From JBJENW01 sp051880395 (lineage in GTDB: Bacteria > Bacillota > Clostridia > Lachnospirales > Lachnospiraceae), in assembly GCA_051880395.1 (NCBI GenBank), contig JBJENW010000037.1, positions 1-24,714 of the forward strand: 24,714 nucleotides of DNA. The letters run 5' to 3'. This document shows, piece by piece, positions 6,201 through 14,990 of the stretch (position 1 is its first letter; each line of letters starts with the position of its first letter). Under the pieces are notes generated by a model, which did no database searches, was not told where the DNA came from, and saw only the letters and a list, made by a program, of their open reading frames with translations. The translations under genes were made by a program, and so were the position numbers.

Positions 6201-7598
6201 ATGTTTATTGGAAGGGAACGAGAATTACAATCTTTAAATCAGCTGTATGATTCAGATCAATTCGAATTTGTCGTAATTTATGGTCGTCGCCGTGTAGGAA
6301 AAACAGCACTGATCAATCAATTTATCCGTGATAAAAATGCCATTTATTTCATGGGTATAGAAAGCAATGCAAAGCAGAATCTGGAAAACTTTAGTCAGAC
6401 AATCCTGGAATATCATTCCCAGATTCAGATGCCGTCATCCTTCCTTTCCTTTCAGGCCGCGTTGGAGTATGTCTTTCAGCTGGCAGAAAAGGAACGTCTT
6501 ATTTTAGCGATTGACGAATATCCCTATGTGGCACACGCGTCAAGAAGTCTGGCTTCTACACTGCAGCTTTTGATTGATAAATATAAAGATCATTCAAAGT
6601 TAATGCTGATTTTATGCGGTTCTTCCATGTCTTATATGGAAGATCACGTGCTGTCTTACAAAGCACCGCTATACGGAAGAAGAAGCGCGCAGATGAAAAT
6701 TCTCCCGTTTGATTTTTCCGCGACCTGCCGGTATTTTTCTCATTTTTCCGGAGAAGATAAAGCGCTGATTTATGGAATCGTTGGCGGAACACCGCAATAT
6801 CTGTTACAAATGAATGACCGTCTAAGTGTAGAGGAAAATATCAAACATACGTTTCTAAATCCGACTTCGTCTCTATTTGAGGAACCAGAGAATTTGTTAA
6901 AACAAGAAGTGCGAGAACCTGCATTATATAATGCGATCATTACTGCTATTGCAACCGGTGCCTCCCATATGTCAGAAATTGCAACAAAAGTCGGGGAAAG
7001 CTCTAGTGTCTGTGCCTCTTATTTAAAAAACCTGATCGCACTCGGGCTGGTGCAAAAAGAAACCCCGTATGGAGAAAAAGCTTCCCGGAAATCCATTTAC
7101 GTTATTTCCGATCCAATGTTTCGTTTCTGGTATCGTTTTGTTCCGGAAACGACTTCCATGATTGTCCGCGGAGCTTCTGATCTGGTTTATAAGCGAATTG
7201 CCCCACACATCTCAGATTATATGGGAAAAGTGTTTGAGGAAATTTGCAAACAGTATCTTTGGACTTTGCTATTAAAAGGAGAATCGCCGGTAGAATTTTC
7301 CGATCTCGGACGTTGGTGGGGCACCGATCCGGCTACACGCAGTCAGACGGAAATCGATATCATGGGTGTGCAGGATAAGACAACTGCATTATTTGGAGAA
7401 TGTAAATGGACAAACGAAAACGTGGATCTTGGTGTATTAGAAACTCTATTGAAACGCAGTCAGATTTTTTCTTACAATAACGTTTCTTTGTATCTGTTCG
7501 CCAAAAATGGATTTACGAAAGGCTGTATGGATGCCGCAAAGGAAATGGGAAATGTAATACTTGTGACATTCAAAGATATTTTATCTATTTATGAGTAA
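6201..7598 (+). CDS. AAA ATPase with winged helix and DUF234 nuclease-like C terminus
   Basis: The protein has 465 residues from ATG 6201, which has a GGAGGGGG site nine bases upstream. The open frame extends 29 codons further up, through the structured leader, without a ribosome site. Walker A GRRRVGKTAL lies at about 28-37 and Walker B LILAIDEYP at about 101-109. A winged-helix segment at about 250-300 contains MSEIATKVGESSSVCASYLK. The C terminus has TEIDIM then LFGECKW (about 383-405), the D...ExK core of a PD-(D/E)XK fold, as in the ATP_bind_2/DUF234 family first noted in archaea. Family function is unknown. The gene stands alone, convergent with the subtilase. Confidence 0.9.
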   Translation: MFIGRERELQSLNQLYDSDQFEFVVIYGRRRVGKTALINQFIRDKNAIYFMGIESNAKQNLENFSQTILEYHSQIQMPSSFLSFQAALEYVFQLAEKERLILAIDEYPYVAHASRSLASTLQLLIDKYKDHSKLMLILCGSSMSYMEDHVLSYKAPLYGRRSAQMKILPFDFSATCRYFSHFSGEDKALIYGIVGGTPQYLLQMNDRLSVEENIKHTFLNPTSSLFEEPENLLKQEVREPALYNAIITAIATGASHMSEIATKVGESSSVCASYLKNLIALGLVQKETPYGEKASRKSIYVISDPMFRFWYRFVPETTSMIVRGASDLVYKRIAPHISDYMGKVFEEICKQYLWTLLLKGESPVEFSDLGRWWGTDPATRSQTEIDIMGVQDKTTALFGECKWTNENVDLGVLETLLKRSQIFSYNNVSLYLFAKNGFTKGCMDAAKEMGNVILVTFKDILSIYE

Positions 7599-7614
7599 AA
7601 ATTTGATTCAAAAA

Positions 7615-7662
7615 GGAAACCCCCACCAGGATCATACGATCCCGATAGGGGTTCTCTTTTTC
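7615..7662. terminator. Bidirectional terminator between DUF234 ATPase and subtilase genes
   Basis: An outer stem AACCCC/GGGGTT (7618-7623 with 7648-7653) encloses an inner stem GGATC-atac-GATCC. T-rich tails occur on both sides (TCTCTTTTT on plus, CCTTTTTG on minus). It sits between two convergent genes. Confidence 0.7.
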
Positions 7663-7683
7663 ATTGCTCTTATTTTTGAAACA

Positions 7684-10600
7684 TTATTTCTTCGTCGGCA
7701 AAGCCGCTTTGACGGCTGAAAAACTTCCTTTTACTACCGTTTTTCCGTTCTTTCCGACCGGACGTACTTTGTAATAGTAAGTCTTATTTTTCGATACAGA
7801 ATTTGTATATGCCGTACACTTTGCACTTTTGATTTCTTTTATCTTCGTATATTTTCCGTTTCGTGATGTACTGCGGTATACTTCGTAGCCTTTTGCACCC
7901 GGCATCTGTTTCCAGGTGAGCTTGATCTTTTTGCTTGAAACTCTCTTTGCATCTGTCAGTTTCAGTGTGCCAAAGTTTACGGATTTTACAGAAACCGCTT
8001 TCGAGGCTTTTGCGTATACTTTTTCTTTTTCATCTTTCGCATATGCTTTGACTCTGTAGTAATATGTTTTTCCAAATACAATATTTTTCTGATCAATGAC
8101 ACTTGTCTTTTCCGTGGTCGCTACAAGAACATATTTTCCGTTCTTTTCTGTTCCGCGATAAATGCTGTATCCATCTGCGTCCGGAACACCTGCAAACTGT
8201 ATCGAAATGGAGCCATCTTTCTTGCTGGTCACTTTCTTGATCTGTGCTGTACCTGGTGCTTTTACCGGTGTCTTTGAATCTGCATCTGAACCCGATGGAG
8301 TGGATGGTGTCTCCTCTATGCTCGGTGCCTGATCCGGTGTCTGTGTTTCTTGCGTACTTGGTGCGGATTCAGAAGGTGTTGCACTTGGTTCTGACTCAGA
8401 AGGTGCCGTACTTGGTTCTGTCGAACCTGGTGTTTCTACATCTCCTTTTATCTGCGTAACTTCTATGCTGCAGACACTCTGGCATTTTCCATCTTTTGTT
8501 GTTACGGTGATCATTGCAGATCCTGCGCCCACGGCTGTGATCTTTCCTTTTTCGGAAACTTTTACGACCGTCTCGTCACTGCTTGTATAAACCGCATCTT
8601 CCACAATTTTCCCGCTCGGTTTTGCAAATACGATCAAATCCCGTACATCGCCAACCGCTATATTCATTTTTTCATTATACAGAATGATATCTGTATCTTC
8701 CGCCTCTTTTTTCGACTCCAAATCTACCACAACCACTTTACATTCTGCTGTAAATGCCCCATCTTGTGTCTGCATATGGATGGTTGCCGTTCCGGCTTTT
8801 TTCGCCGTTACTTTTCCGTCTTCCGTTACTTCTGCGACATCTGTTTGATCACTGCTGAATTTCGCATTTGCTGCCACTTTTCCGGTCGGAACTTCGTATG
8901 CTTTCAGATTCTTGACATCCCCAACTCCCATATGGACTTCTTCATCACTCAGCTGAATGCCTGTCACTTCCGGCTCGGATGGCTGTGTCGGCTGCGTTGG
9001 CAAAACAGGTTCCGCTTTTGGAAGTTCACGAACGGTTACCTCAAATGTCTGTTTTACTTTTTTATCCGCAGTATAAACGGTGATGGTTGCCGTTCCGGCT
9101 TTCTTTGCCAAAACAGTCCCTGTCTCAGATACGGATGCAACCTCTTCATCGCTGCTTTCATACACAGCATCCTCCAGCAATACGCCCTGCGGCAACGCGT
9201 ATGGAATGATATTTCTTTCCTCGCCGACCGTCAATGCCATCTTCTGGTCTACCAGACGAATGCCTTTGACTTCCGGTTTCTCCGGTTCTGCATTTTCGGA
9301 TGGTGCCTCGGATGCATGACTTGGCTCTGTAGACGGATTGTCAGATGCATGGCTCGGTTCGATCGATGGTATTTCGGATGTCTGCTGATCTTTTGTCTGA
9401 TCCGCGCTCTGATCTGTCACATCAACTGCTGCAAAGGTATAATCATAATTCATTGCATAATCGTATGCAACAACCGTCAGACTATCCAGCGAATACCCTT
9501 GTTTTTCCAATTCTGCTGCTTTTCCGATGGCAAGTGTCTGTTCGTCTTTTTTCTCGCAATAGGTATACGCATATACCGGCGCGATCGCTCCCCACTTGTT
9601 TTGCATATCAACCTCAAATCCGGATAAGCCGCGATTATCTGTCGCTGCCACATCCACATAGACGGTTCCGTTTTTCTCATATGCTTCTACTTTTTCCAAT
9701 GCCGGACTTTCCTTATCCACGGTAATCGTATAGTTGATCGTCTCTGTTTTTGATGTTCCTTCTTTTACACCCGCTTTTGTTCCTGTAATGGTAAACGCAT
9801 AATCCCCATCTGCCAGTGCATTTCCGGTTGAGCCGATTCCGTCAAAATGAATCTCTGACTCATCCCATGCCACATCTTCTGCATGATACAATCCACCGGA
9901 TGTAGAATAAAAGCTCTTAGATACCAGCGGATACGTCAACTCTTTTACCGCTTTCTTTCGTTTATCTGTAACTTTATATTCCAACTCGTCTACACCGCGC
10001 AAAAGAGTGGTGCTTGGAATGGCATCATTGACATAATAAGATTCCGGTGAAAGGATCATATGATCTTTATCCGGCGTCATATCGCCGTGACTGCTCAATA
10101 CCGCCAAAGGATTCTGTCCCAGTATGATCTGTGTCGCACTTCCTGTTAGAGAATCTCCGAGATAGATCGGCTTTGTTTTTATGCTGCTTGCATCAAACAC
10201 CGGAGTCGCATCTTTATCATAAATACTGGCATCGAACATCGTTGCTTTGCCCCAGTCTCCATAGAATCCAAGGTATGGGATACTTAAGTCAGGTGTCTGC
10301 TCATCTTTACTATTTGCAAATAAGAATCCTTCTACATAGAATCCGTTTTTGAAGATCTCACTTTCTTCTTTTATCATGTCGCTGCTTAAATCCAATTGAA
10401 TCTGTACGCTTACTTCCGCTGTCTGACCTGCCAAAACTGTAACGGTCTGACCGTTTACCATATCTCCCGCATACGTCACTACAGCACCGGCATCCGCAAT
10501 AGAGAGATCATTCTGCGCGATAAAATTCTTTCCATATGCGCTATAGGAATCCGGAACCTGTACAGCAGCATCCAGATCATAGGTAAGATCTTTCTCTCCG

Positions 10601-12807
10601 TCATTTACGATTTCTGCGGTAAACGAATACAAACCTTTTTCGTTGTAACCAAGCTCTGCTTTTGGCCGGTCGCTGCCTTTGACCGTCATATAGGCATTGG
10701 TCTTTACTGCCGCTTCCAAATTTACCATACCAGCCCCCTGCTGACGGACCGGATAATAAATGGTTTGTCCGCCAAGTGCCTGCTCGGTTTCTTCATCTTC
10801 CACCGGCACTGCCGTTGACATGAATAACGTATTCACATAATTCTGCAGCTCTTCCCCGGTATAATCAAAATATTCCGGCTTATTTTCTTTTATGTACTGC
10901 CGCAGCACTGCAGATGCACCGGACAGATGCGGCGCTGCCATAGAAGTACCGCTCATAATTCCATAAGCACTGCTTCCATCTTCATTTACATAGTATGCTG
11001 AAGTAATATTTCCACCTGGAGCTGTAATCTCCGGTTTGATCTTCAGATCCGGTGTCGTTCCCCACGAAGAAAACGTGGACATATGACCAGCTTCTTCATT
11101 TTCGATCGACGTTGTCTCGTCCGGGTCAAAATACAATGTTCCTTTTCCTTCTTTTGCCAATCTAACCAGTGTTTCCCCGGCACTTTTTGTGATCGCGATC
11201 GCCGGAACATAATAATTTGTAACCGACATAGACACGGTTCCAACTGTATTGTTGTAAACGACAACCGCCTTTGCGCCTGCCTCTGCCGCATTCTTTACTT
11301 TATCACTGAACGTCAATCCGCCTCGCTGAACAAGAGCAATCTTTCCATCCAGTTGTTTTCCTGCGAAATCATCTGCCGTTCCAAATCCACATACTTCATA
11401 TGGAAATTCCCCTTTTCCAAGCGTAGAAAACTGGCTTTCTTTTTCTGCATTATCTGTATATCCGTATTTATTTCCTTCGCTGTCAGCGATAAATAATACC
11501 TGATTGATCATCGTATTCTCAATGGAAGCGACGGATAATGCTGCATTTAAGGAAGACGGATCCGATACGATTCCATTATCAATATTTTCCGCTAATGCAT
11601 CATCCCCAAACTGACTGCTTTTTCCACTTGTAGAGGCATTTCCGGCTGACACATCCAGGCAGATACCGGCTTTTTTGATGCTGTCATAGACATCCTGCAT
11701 CGCAGTTTCTGATGATGTGGTAAATCCGGCACTGCTTCCGAGGCTCATATTGATCGCATCTGACTGAAGTAAGACCGCATCCTGCAATGCTGCCAAAAGC
11801 ACAGCATCCGTGGTTCTTCCGTTATCATCAAATACTTTCAATGCCAAAAGCTGTGCATCCGGTGCGATTCCCTGCAATTTTTCACTGTTTCCTGCGATCG
11901 TGCCGGATACATGCGTTCCGTGATTGTTTGTATCCAGCGGGATCGCATCTGTGTCATGGTCAATGTAATCATATGCATACGGTACTTTATCACTTTTAAA
12001 CACAGATGTGGCGTCCTCTCCGGTCTGTGCCTGGATCGTTCCCTCTTCAAAATCTCTTTCACTTGCAAGATCACAGGTATCCAGTAAATTTTGAATATCT
12101 TCTGCAGTATAATGCTGTTGGGGCGGAGTTTCTGCAAATGCCTCATGTTTGTAGTTTAAGCCGGTATCAATTACCGCAACCGTCTCTCCCTTACCGGTAT
12201 AATTCAGATCCTCCTGATTTTGAACCTTATCCGTTGCGATCATATTTCGGCTGCTGACCATAGATGTCCGCACATCCGAACCTTTTTTTTCCGGTTCTTC
12301 CGGAACCTGATAAGTAGACGCAACAAATGCGTTTTTTACATTTGGGAGCTTTTTGATCTTTGCTAATTCACTGAACGGAACTTTTACAGATAAGCCGCTG
12401 AACACGGTATCATACGTATATAAAACCTCTGGTTTCTGACTTGTTTTCTGATCTAGATTTTCGATTGATTTTTTTACAGAATTTACTTGTTCTTGAATTG
12501 CAACACGTTTTTCTTTGTTTGTCTCTAAAAAAGTTTGAAAATCCGAATGGCTTGATTTTTCAAACTGCTTCACCATGGAGTCCGCTTTTACTTCTACGAT
12601 GACAGTTACGATTTCATCCTCTTTCTGCTCTTGTTGTTTCTTTCCATTCTTCATATTTTCAAAAATGGACATGCTTTCTTTTTCTACTGACGTTGTCTCC
12701 TGTTTTGATAACTGAGCCTGATTCTGCTGTGCCCATACATTTTGTGGCAGCCCGGTCGTAACCAGTGCGGCAGCTAACAAACATCCGATCACTTTCTTTT
12801 TCTTCAT
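7684..12807 (-). CDS. Large secreted subtilisin-like (S8) serine protease with PA, Big2 and Fn3-like domains
   Basis: The protein has 1707 residues. Residues 1-26 are a signal peptide ending NVWAQQ. A propeptide (inhibitor I9-like) covers about 60-165. The catalytic triad is Asp214 (AVIDTGL), His296 (NNHGTHVSG) and Ser622 (SGTSMAAPH), with oxyanion Asn390 (SAGN). A PA domain is inserted at about 440-565 (GKIALVQRGG). Next come Fn3-like accessory domains as in C5a-peptidase/lactocepin, a Pro/Ser/Glu linker (about 1143-1179), three Big2-type repeats (about 1180-1450), a second Pro/Ser/Thr linker (about 1455-1512) and two Fn3-like modules at the end. No LPXTG motif or membrane tail is present; the end ALPTKK has no hydrophobic segment, so it is probably secreted or held non-covalently. 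ATG 12807 follows AAAGGAGG. Protein or peptide breakdown outside the cell is its expected role. Confidence 0.95.
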   Translation of the reverse strand: MKKKKVIGCLLAAALVTTGLPQNVWAQQNQAQLSKQETTSVEKESMSIFENMKNGKKQQEQKEDEIVTVIVEVKADSMVKQFEKSSHSDFQTFLETNKEKRVAIQEQVNSVKKSIENLDQKTSQKPEVLYTYDTVFSGLSVKVPFSELAKIKKLPNVKNAFVASTYQVPEEPEKKGSDVRTSMVSSRNMIATDKVQNQEDLNYTGKGETVAVIDTGLNYKHEAFAETPPQQHYTAEDIQNLLDTCDLASERDFEEGTIQAQTGEDATSVFKSDKVPYAYDYIDHDTDAIPLDTNNHGTHVSGTIAGNSEKLQGIAPDAQLLALKVFDDNGRTTDAVLLAALQDAVLLQSDAINMSLGSSAGFTTSSETAMQDVYDSIKKAGICLDVSAGNASTSGKSSQFGDDALAENIDNGIVSDPSSLNAALSVASIENTMINQVLFIADSEGNKYGYTDNAEKESQFSTLGKGEFPYEVCGFGTADDFAGKQLDGKIALVQRGGLTFSDKVKNAAEAGAKAVVVYNNTVGTVSMSVTNYYVPAIAITKSAGETLVRLAKEGKGTLYFDPDETTSIENEEAGHMSTFSSWGTTPDLKIKPEITAPGGNITSAYYVNEDGSSAYGIMSGTSMAAPHLSGASAVLRQYIKENKPEYFDYTGEELQNYVNTLFMSTAVPVEDEETEQALGGQTIYYPVRQQGAGMVNLEAAVKTNAYMTVKGSDRPKAELGYNEKGLYSFTAEIVNDGEKDLTYDLDAAVQVPDSYSAYGKNFIAQNDLSIADAGAVVTYAGDMVNGQTVTVLAGQTAEVSVQIQLDLSSDMIKEESEIFKNGFYVEGFLFANSKDEQTPDLSIPYLGFYGDWGKATMFDASIYDKDATPVFDASSIKTKPIYLGDSLTGSATQIILGQNPLAVLSSHGDMTPDKDHMILSPESYYVNDAIPSTTLLRGVDELEYKVTDKRKKAVKELTYPLVSKSFYSTSGGLYHAEDVAWDESEIHFDGIGSTGNALADGDYAFTITGTKAGVKEGTSKTETINYTITVDKESPALEKVEAYEKNGTVYVDVAATDNRGLSGFEVDMQNKWGAIAPVYAYTYCEKKDEQTLAIGKAAELEKQGYSLDSLTVVAYDYAMNYDYTFAAVDVTDQSADQTKDQQTSEIPSIEPSHASDNPSTEPSHASEAPSENAEPEKPEVKGIRLVDQKMALTVGEERNIIPYALPQGVLLEDAVYESSDEEVASVSETGTVLAKKAGTATITVYTADKKVKQTFEVTVRELPKAEPVLPTQPTQPSEPEVTGIQLSDEEVHMGVGDVKNLKAYEVPTGKVAANAKFSSDQTDVAEVTEDGKVTAKKAGTATIHMQTQDGAFTAECKVVVVDLESKKEAEDTDIILYNEKMNIAVGDVRDLIVFAKPSGKIVEDAVYTSSDETVVKVSEKGKITAVGAGSAMITVTTKDGKCQSVCSIEVTQIKGDVETPGSTEPSTAPSESEPSATPSESAPSTQETQTPDQAPSIEETPSTPSGSDADSKTPVKAPGTAQIKKVTSKKDGSISIQFAGVPDADGYSIYRGTEKNGKYVLVATTEKTSVIDQKNIVFGKTYYYRVKAYAKDEKEKVYAKASKAVSVKSVNFGTLKLTDAKRVSSKKIKLTWKQMPGAKGYEVYRSTSRNGKYTKIKEIKSAKCTAYTNSVSKNKTYYYKVRPVGKNGKTVVKGSFSAVKAALPTKK
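8270..8440 (-). repeat. Pro/Ser/Thr/Glu-rich linker repeats in the subtilase
   Basis: The encoded segment has degenerate repeats of the type STAPSESEPSATPSESAPST between the Big2 block and the C-terminal Fn3-like modules. Such linkers usually act as flexible, wall-spanning spacers. Confidence 0.6.
9271..9377 (-). repeat. EPSHAS-type linker repeats in the subtilase
   Basis: Two copies of EPSHAS lie in a Pro/Ser/Glu-rich segment that separates the catalytic and accessory half from the Big2 repeats. The DNA copies (GATGCATG followed by GCTCGG-like sequence) are similar enough to suggest slippage or tandem duplication. Confidence 0.55.
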
Positions 12808-12873
12808 ATGATTTCCTCCTTTGAGTTGTACTTCCTTCCCTTTTGTTTGTTATGTCTCCCACACAATACAGCC

Positions 12874-12902
12874 ATTATAATTCGGTAGACGTAATTTCGC
12901 AA
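12874..12902 (-). promoter_or_regulatory. Candidate promoter of the subtilase gene
   Basis: On the minus strand TTGCGA (12897-12902), a 17-base spacer and a perfect TATAAT (12874-12879) precede the ATG by about 67 bases. The -10 region ATTATAAT is itself palindromic, so a plus-strand TATAAT is also present, but without a -35 box. Confidence 0.55.
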
Positions 12903-12956
12903 CCGCTAAAATAATTCCATTATTTTTTTTTGATTATTTTTTGATTTTCCTTTTTA

Positions 12957-12999
12957 AAAAAACTTCTTTTCGTATAAAACCTTTGAAAAGAAGTTTTTT
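12957..12999. terminator. Orphan terminator-like hairpin between divergent genes
   Basis: Arms 12957-12971 and 12985-12999 pair over 15 bases (AAAAAACTTCTTTTC with its complement) around a 13-base loop. T runs follow on either strand. It lies between two divergently transcribed genes, where neither needs a terminator. The rest of 12808-13188 holds only the candidate promoters listed. Confidence 0.6.
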
Positions 13000-13091
13000 C
13001 TCTAGTGTCTGCGCCGAGACTCAAAACTTATTTTCGAAACGTCCGCATAGGAATCCCCCAGGCTGAGATCTGTTCCCATTCATACACAATC

Positions 13092-13121
13092 TTGACAAAA
13101 ATTTTACTTTCCGCAGATAGT
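13092..13121 (+). promoter_or_regulatory. Candidate promoter of the lemA-DUF3137 pair
   Basis: A perfect TTGACA at 13092-13097 is followed after 18 bases by GATAGT (13116-13121), which matches the -10 consensus at four of six positions. It is about 70 bases before the ATG at 13189. Confidence 0.4.
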
Positions 13122-13188
13122 AACTTTTTTCTCTTTCCATTATGCTTAGTTGTAGGAATATATATTAATACAAAAGGGGGAGTTACTT

Positions 13189-13758
13189 ATGAAATTTTCA
13201 ATTCTATGTCTTCTTGTACTGCTGCTTATTGCTTTTGCAGCATTTTCCTGGTTTGTTCAGACAGCAAATCAATTGACGCGATACCAAAATAAAGCGCGTG
13301 AACTCGAATCCGATGTCGATGTCGCACTCACAAAACGCTATGATCTCTTAAAAAAACAGTATGCGCTTGTCAAACAATATCTCTCTCACGAGAGTCAGAC
13401 ACTGATGGAAACCATCCGGCTTCGAAACGGGATGTCCTGTCAGGAAAAAGATCGGGCAATGAACGATCTGAATAGAATTTCCGGGCAGATCCGGGCAACG
13501 TTTGAGGCATATCCGACACTGCGCTCGAACGAAAATGTCATGGCTCTGCAAAAAAGCTGTGACAATGTGGAAGAACATCTGCAGGCAGCCAGAAGACTCT
13601 ACAATACCGGTGTCACAAATTACAACAACCTTTGTCTGACCTTTCCGTCTTCGATCGTTGCCTCTTTTACCGGAAAACAAACTTTGGATTATTTCCGTGC
13701 CGATGCAGTCAAACGGGAAGATTATGAATTTGACCAACAGGGAGGAATGACACTTTGA
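13189..13758 (+). CDS. lemA: LemA family membrane-anchored protein
   Basis: The protein has 189 residues. Residues 3-24 form one N-terminal membrane segment, followed by a helical domain with the LemA pattern: ALTKRYDLLKKQYALVKQYL (about 46-65), a middle ISGQIRATFEAYPTLRSNEN and the signature AARRLYNTGVTNYNNLC. Usual length for the family is 180-200 residues, so it is complete. GGGGGAG precedes the ATG. The stop overlaps the TTG start of the DUF3137 gene, a pairing often seen for LemA proteins. The family is thought to act at the cell envelope; precise function is unknown. Confidence 0.88.
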   Translation: MKFSILCLLVLLLIAFAAFSWFVQTANQLTRYQNKARELESDVDVALTKRYDLLKKQYALVKQYLSHESQTLMETIRLRNGMSCQEKDRAMNDLNRISGQIRATFEAYPTLRSNENVMALQKSCDNVEEHLQAARRLYNTGVTNYNNLCLTFPSSIVASFTGKQTLDYFRADAVKREDYEFDQQGGMTL

Positions 13759-14936
13759 ATGATACAAAATCCTTACTTATAGGTACCATCTTCGTTATAT
13801 TCTGCCTCCTTATTGTGATTGCTCCGTTTGCTGCCGTAATCGGTGTTATCATTTCCCTCGCCCGACGCCGGAAACAAAAAAAGATGCAAAACGTCAATGA
13901 GGTCATGGATTACGCCAAAAATTCTGCACTCTATCACCAAAGCCCGGTCCATATCCAACAGACATCTGCGCAGCCTTATCCTTCGCATGTCGATGATGAA
14001 ATGGTCGCGGAATTTATAAAAGGATGTAAGCCGAAAAAAAAGAAACCTACGGATGAAGCAACAACGACGGATGCCAAAGGTCAAAAAAAGAATTATGGGA
14101 TTTTTCTGCTTTGTGCCATCGTTTTTATTTTATTCTCTTTTTTTGGGGGGCCTTTTGCGCTGTTGTCCATGCTTCTTCCTTTATTAGGAATTTGCGGTTT
14201 GAAACTTGTTGTTTATTGTCTTGGCCTCGATTTTGACTATAGCCGTGTGCTGTACCAAAAACTTCTCCCTGCTCTGATCAATGACATCTTGGGCAGCGAA
14301 TGCAGTTATCCCGGTGATGAAAAAATTTCTTCGGATGAACTTTTCCAGCTCAACTGTTTTAAATATCCGGTAAGCAATGTTCACACCCGTGGTCCCATTT
14401 GCGGGACATACCAGGGTGTTGCATTTCGCTGCGGATACGGAAGTTTTGAGTGTGAACACATCAAAAAAAAGCCGGACGGAACGGAATTCTGCGTCCATGA
14501 GGAACTCTTTTCCGGCATCCTTGTATCCATTCCGTTTCGCAAAAGATCGGGTACTCCTCTGGGGCTCTGTCCGAATTCAAGTGAGGAAATATATCGATCT
14601 GTAAATAAAAAAACAATACAAAGACCAACGGAACAGATCACTGGAACGGAAAGCAGGGATTTTAATGAATTATACACCATTCATTCCACAAATGAGCAAA
14701 ATCTTTTTTACATTCTCACTCCGGATATTATGGAAAAAATTGCAGCTTTGTATACCCATGGCGATTTTATTTGTTTTTATCGGGATCGCCTGTATCTGGG
14801 AATCGCACATAGAAAAGACTACTTGAGACCAGGGAAGATCATGCCGAACAAGGAAACGCTTCTGCGCATACAAGATGAGTTCCGCTTCGATCTTTTGAAA
14901 GTCCGAGAAGCTCTTGATGATGCCATTTCCCTGTAA
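13755..14936 (+). CDS. DUF3137-type membrane protein, LemA partner
   Basis: The protein has 393 residues. The TTG start at 13755 overlaps the lemA stop (13756-13758) and has GGGAGG nine bases upstream; no ATG in frame fits better. Membrane segments lie at about 6-32 and about 114-157. A basic, glutamine-rich cytoplasmic stretch separates them (RRRKQKKMQ, then KPKKKKPTDE). The soluble part from about 165 on, with IYRSVNKK and RDYLRPGKIMP-like patterns, resembles DUF3137 proteins encoded next to LemA. Function is unknown; it probably forms an envelope complex with LemA, which is inference from coupling. Confidence 0.75.
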   Translation: MNDTKSLLIGTIFVIFCLLIVIAPFAAVIGVIISLARRRKQKKMQNVNEVMDYAKNSALYHQSPVHIQQTSAQPYPSHVDDEMVAEFIKGCKPKKKKPTDEATTTDAKGQKKNYGIFLLCAIVFILFSFFGGPFALLSMLLPLLGICGLKLVVYCLGLDFDYSRVLYQKLLPALINDILGSECSYPGDEKISSDELFQLNCFKYPVSNVHTRGPICGTYQGVAFRCGYGSFECEHIKKKPDGTEFCVHEELFSGILVSIPFRKRSGTPLGLCPNSSEEIYRSVNKKTIQRPTEQITGTESRDFNELYTIHSTNEQNLFYILTPDIMEKIAALYTHGDFICFYRDRLYLGIAHRKDYLRPGKIMPNKETLLRIQDEFRFDLLKVREALDDAISL

Positions 14937-14972
14937 AAAAACTCCCTCATCTCTGGGGGAGTTTTTCTTTTT
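14937..14972. terminator. Terminator between DUF3137 gene and AAA/nuclease gene
   Basis: Arms AAAAACTCCC (14937-14946) and GGGAGTTTTT (14957-14966) lie directly after the stop of the plus-strand gene. With A/T runs on both sides it can serve both convergent genes. Confidence 0.8.
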
Positions 14973-14990
14973 CCTGATTTACCAATTCTT

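Noticed and set aside
8270..9377. Repeated sequence in the subtilase as a CRISPR or other spaced array
   Set aside because: The repeats are in frame, protein-level linkers and Big2 modules with variable spacing and no constant direct repeat.
8764..9627. 287-codon plus-strand open frame inside the subtilase gene
   Set aside because: It is antisense to Big2 and linker coding sequence, rich in Cys/Phe/Arg as expected for a shadow frame, with no ribosome site.
13348..13767. 139-codon minus-strand frame opposite lemA
   Set aside because: It lies fully antisense to a recognised LemA protein, without a ribosome site or family features.
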